From positions 2,172,839 to 2,236,838 of the forward strand of contig NZ_KB890024.1 of the NCBI RefSeq assembly GCF_000372965.1: DNA of 64,000 nt, in the 5' to 3' direction. The notes below the pieces were generated by a model. It had not been told where the DNA came from. It saw only the letters and a list, made by a program, of their open reading frames with translations, and made no database searches. A program made the position numbers and the translations under genes. Shown here piece after piece: positions 62,365 through 64,000 of this stretch. Within the stretch, counting starts at the first letter, position 1. Each line of letters begins with the position of its first letter. This DNA is from Hoeflea sp. 108. Lineage in GTDB: Bacteria > Pseudomonadota > Alphaproteobacteria > Rhizobiales > Rhizobiaceae.

Positions 62365-62420
62365 TTACGCGCCCGCTGCGGTCGCCTATGGTCGGCCCGA
62401 ACCGGGCGGACTGGGATTGA

Positions 62421-64000
62421 ATGGCGACTGAAAAGCGGAATTTTCTCGGTGTTAGGCGTTCGGCCACCGGTGTCTCCTGGGAGCACCGGCTGACCGAACG
62501 CCAGGACATGCTGGCCCTGGCGATCGCGCAAGGGCACGGCGTGCCCGACATCGTGGCGCGCGTGCTGGCGGGCCGTGGCGTGCTGCCCGAGGATGCCGAA
62601 CGGTTCCTCGACCCGACGATCCGTGACCTGTTGCCCGATCCTGCATCGCTCACCGACATGGGCAAGGCGGCCGAACGCATCGCCGACGCCGTCATCCGTG
62701 GCGAAAAGGTCGCCATCTTCGGCGACTACGACGTCGATGGCGCCTGCTCGTCGGCGCTGATGAAGCGCTTCCTGTCTCATTACGACGTGCAGTCGGAGAT
62801 CTACATTCCCGACCGAATCTTCGAGGGGTATGGCCCCAATCCCGACGCGATGCGCGAGCTTATCGGTCGCGGCGCCAGCCTCATCATCACCGTCGACTGT
62901 GGCACCAACAGCGCCGCCTCTATCGACGCCGCCAACGAAGCCGGTGCGGATGTGGTCGTGCTCGACCACCATCAGGTCGGCGGGCCGCTGCCCAATGCCG
63001 TTGCCGTGGTCAATCCCAACCGCGACGACGATCTTTCGGGGCAGGGCCATCTGTGTGCTGCGGGTGTCACCTTTCTGACACTGGTTCAAACCGCCAAGGT
63101 GCTGCGCGAACGTCTGCCGGATGCGCCACGGCCGGATCTGCTCAAGCTTCTCGATCTGACCGCACTTGCTACCGTTGCCGACGTCGTGCCGCTGACTGGC
63201 GTCAACAGAGCCTTTGTCGTCAAGGGCTTGCAGGCAATGCGTCAGCAGAACAATCCGGGGCTGACCGCGCTTGCCCGGGTCGCCCGGATCGGAGAGCCGC
63301 TCAATACCTTCCACCTGTCGTTCCTGTTGGGCCCGCGCATCAATGCCGGCGGGCGCATCGGCGATGCGGCACTCGGTAGCAAGCTGCTTGCCACCGACGA
63401 TCCGGTCGAGGCCGGTACAATCGCCGAGACGCTCGACCGCCTGAACCAGGAACGGCAGGCGATGGAAACCGAAATGCTGGCCGAGGCGCGCGCCGAGGCC
63501 GATGCCGAGATCGGCGCCGGACCTGGACCGGCAGTGCTGGTGACCGCCAGCCCCACTTGGCACCCCGGTATCGTTGGCTTGCTTGCCTCGCGGCTCAAGG
63601 ATCATGCCCGCCGCCCCGCTTTCGCCATCGCCTTCAACGGCAACGGCGTTGGAACCGGCTCGGGTCGTTCCGTCTCCGGCTTCGACCTTGGGCGTATGGT
63701 GCGCGAGGCAGTCGATGCCGGGTTGCTGGTGAAAGGTGGCGGCCACGCCATGGCCGCTGGCATCACCGTGCAGAAGGAAAAGCTTGGCGAGCTACGCGCC
63801 TTCTTCGAGACGCGTGCTGCTGCCGATGTGTTCCGCCTGCAGGAAGAGGAGAGCCTCCTGATCGACGGCGCGCTTGCCGCCGAAGGTGCAACGCTGGCGC
63901 TTGTCGAGGCTTTGGAAAAGGCCGGGCCATACGGGCAGGGGCACATCGCCCCAACCTTTGTCTTGCCGCGCCACAAGCTTGCCGATGTCCGCGTGATTGG
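62421..64000 (+). CDS. recJ: Single-stranded-DNA-specific exonuclease RecJ (3' end outside window)
   Basis: The frame is open to the end of the window (526 codons visible of about 600). DHH motifs are present: FGDYDVDGACSSAL (motif I), TVDCGTNS, VVLDHHQVG (DHH, motif III) and the DHHA1 part with the GGGHAMAAG motif. RecJ degrades single-stranded DNA 5' to 3' in recombination and mismatch repair. The start at 62421 (MATEKRNFLGV) fits the family. It is 56 bases after glpX. Confidence 0.94.
   Translation, partial: MATEKRNFLGVRRSATGVSWEHRLTERQDMLALAIAQGHGVPDIVARVLAGRGVLPEDAERFLDPTIRDLLPDPASLTDMGKAAERIADAVIRGEKVAIFGDYDVDGACSSALMKRFLSHYDVQSEIYIPDRIFEGYGPNPDAMRELIGRGASLIITVDCGTNSAASIDAANEAGADVVVLDHHQVGGPLPNAVAVVNPNRDDDLSGQGHLCAAGVTFLTLVQTAKVLRERLPDAPRPDLLKLLDLTALATVADVVPLTGVNRAFVVKGLQAMRQQNNPGLTALARVARIGEPLNTFHLSFLLGPRINAGGRIGDAALGSKLLATDDPVEAGTIAETLDRLNQERQAMETEMLAEARAEADAEIGAGPGPAVLVTASPTWHPGIVGLLASRLKDHARRPAFAIAFNGNGVGTGSGRSVSGFDLGRMVREAVDAGLLVKGGGHAMAAGITVQKEKLGELRAFFETRAAADVFRLQEEESLLIDGALAAEGATLALVEALEKAGPYGQGHIAPTFVLPRHKLADVRVI

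Overview
The window is a high-GC alphaproteobacterial chromosome segment, most like the Rhizobiales and probably Mesorhizobium, Aminobacter or another Phyllobacteriaceae member. The evidence is gene order and protein character: SPOR protein-nagZ-scpA-scpB-ABC ATPase-tatABC-serS-surE-pcm-nlpD, yajC-fused secDF-Mth938-like-phytoene synthase-like, trmFO, tig, map-radC, phaC, an alaC/dapL-like aminotransferase followed by hom-glpX-recJ, DUF1127 genes, and alphaproteobacterial small RNAs. Identifications were made by reading translated sequence and motifs; no database search was run.

Regions. (1) 1-13 kb holds cell-envelope and core genes on the plus strand: SPOR protein, NagZ, condensin ScpAB, an orphan ABC ATPase, the Tat translocase, SerRS, SurE, Pcm and a degenerate LytM lipoprotein (NlpD type). 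(2) 13-24 kb holds a DUF815 ATPase, YajC/SecDF, an NDUFAF6-like member of the squalene/phytoene synthase superfamily, a sterol desaturase-type membrane protein, a HAD phosphatase, a ParD-like gene with methionine aminopeptidase, TrmFO and a secreted protein. (3) 24.2-25.1 kb carries, on the minus strand, two DUF1127 mini-genes followed by three tandem small RNA units whose hairpin loops carry CCTCC anti-Shine-Dalgarno motifs (CcsR or 'cuckoo' RNA type). (4) 25-31.5 kb has a DUF2157/GDYXXLXY membrane pair, three glycosyltransferases, a decayed partial copy of the GDYXXLXY gene and tRNA-Leu. (5) 31.8-35.1 kb has trigger factor and a divergent LysR/DUF6506 pair.

(6) 35,223-50,725 is a genomic island of about 15.5 kb inserted in radC. 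The 3' end of radC (35,070-35,230) and its 5' part (50,718-51,335) lie on opposite sides, and both junctions share the octamer GTTGTGGA. Joining them restores an uninterrupted 256-residue RadC whose HNHPSGDP metal-binding motif is split by the insertion. The left arm is the mobility module: two small helix-turn-helix proteins, a winged-helix-like protein, a large serine recombinase and two ParB/RepB-like proteins. The rest is defence-like cargo: a complete type III CBASS operon (TRIP13-like ATPase, two HORMA-type ancillary proteins, a CdnD-type nucleotidyltransferase, NucC nuclease), an uncharacterised DUF4238 pair downstream of it, a divergent XRE/ImmA-IrrE regulatory pair with a palindromic operator between, and a tight three-gene set (ExoI-like exonuclease, TauD/TfdA-like dioxygenase, HEPN plus zinc-ribbon protein). 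That three-gene set is the best candidate for an undescribed system.

(7) 51.4-64 kb returns to the core chromosome: a second methionine aminopeptidase, an SH3 protein, a PhnA-like protein, MntP behind a yybP-ykoY manganese riboswitch, tRNA-Glu, an M15-type peptidase lipoprotein, class I PHA synthase, an aminotransferase, homoserine dehydrogenase, class II fructose-bisphosphatase and the 5' part of recJ, which runs off the window.
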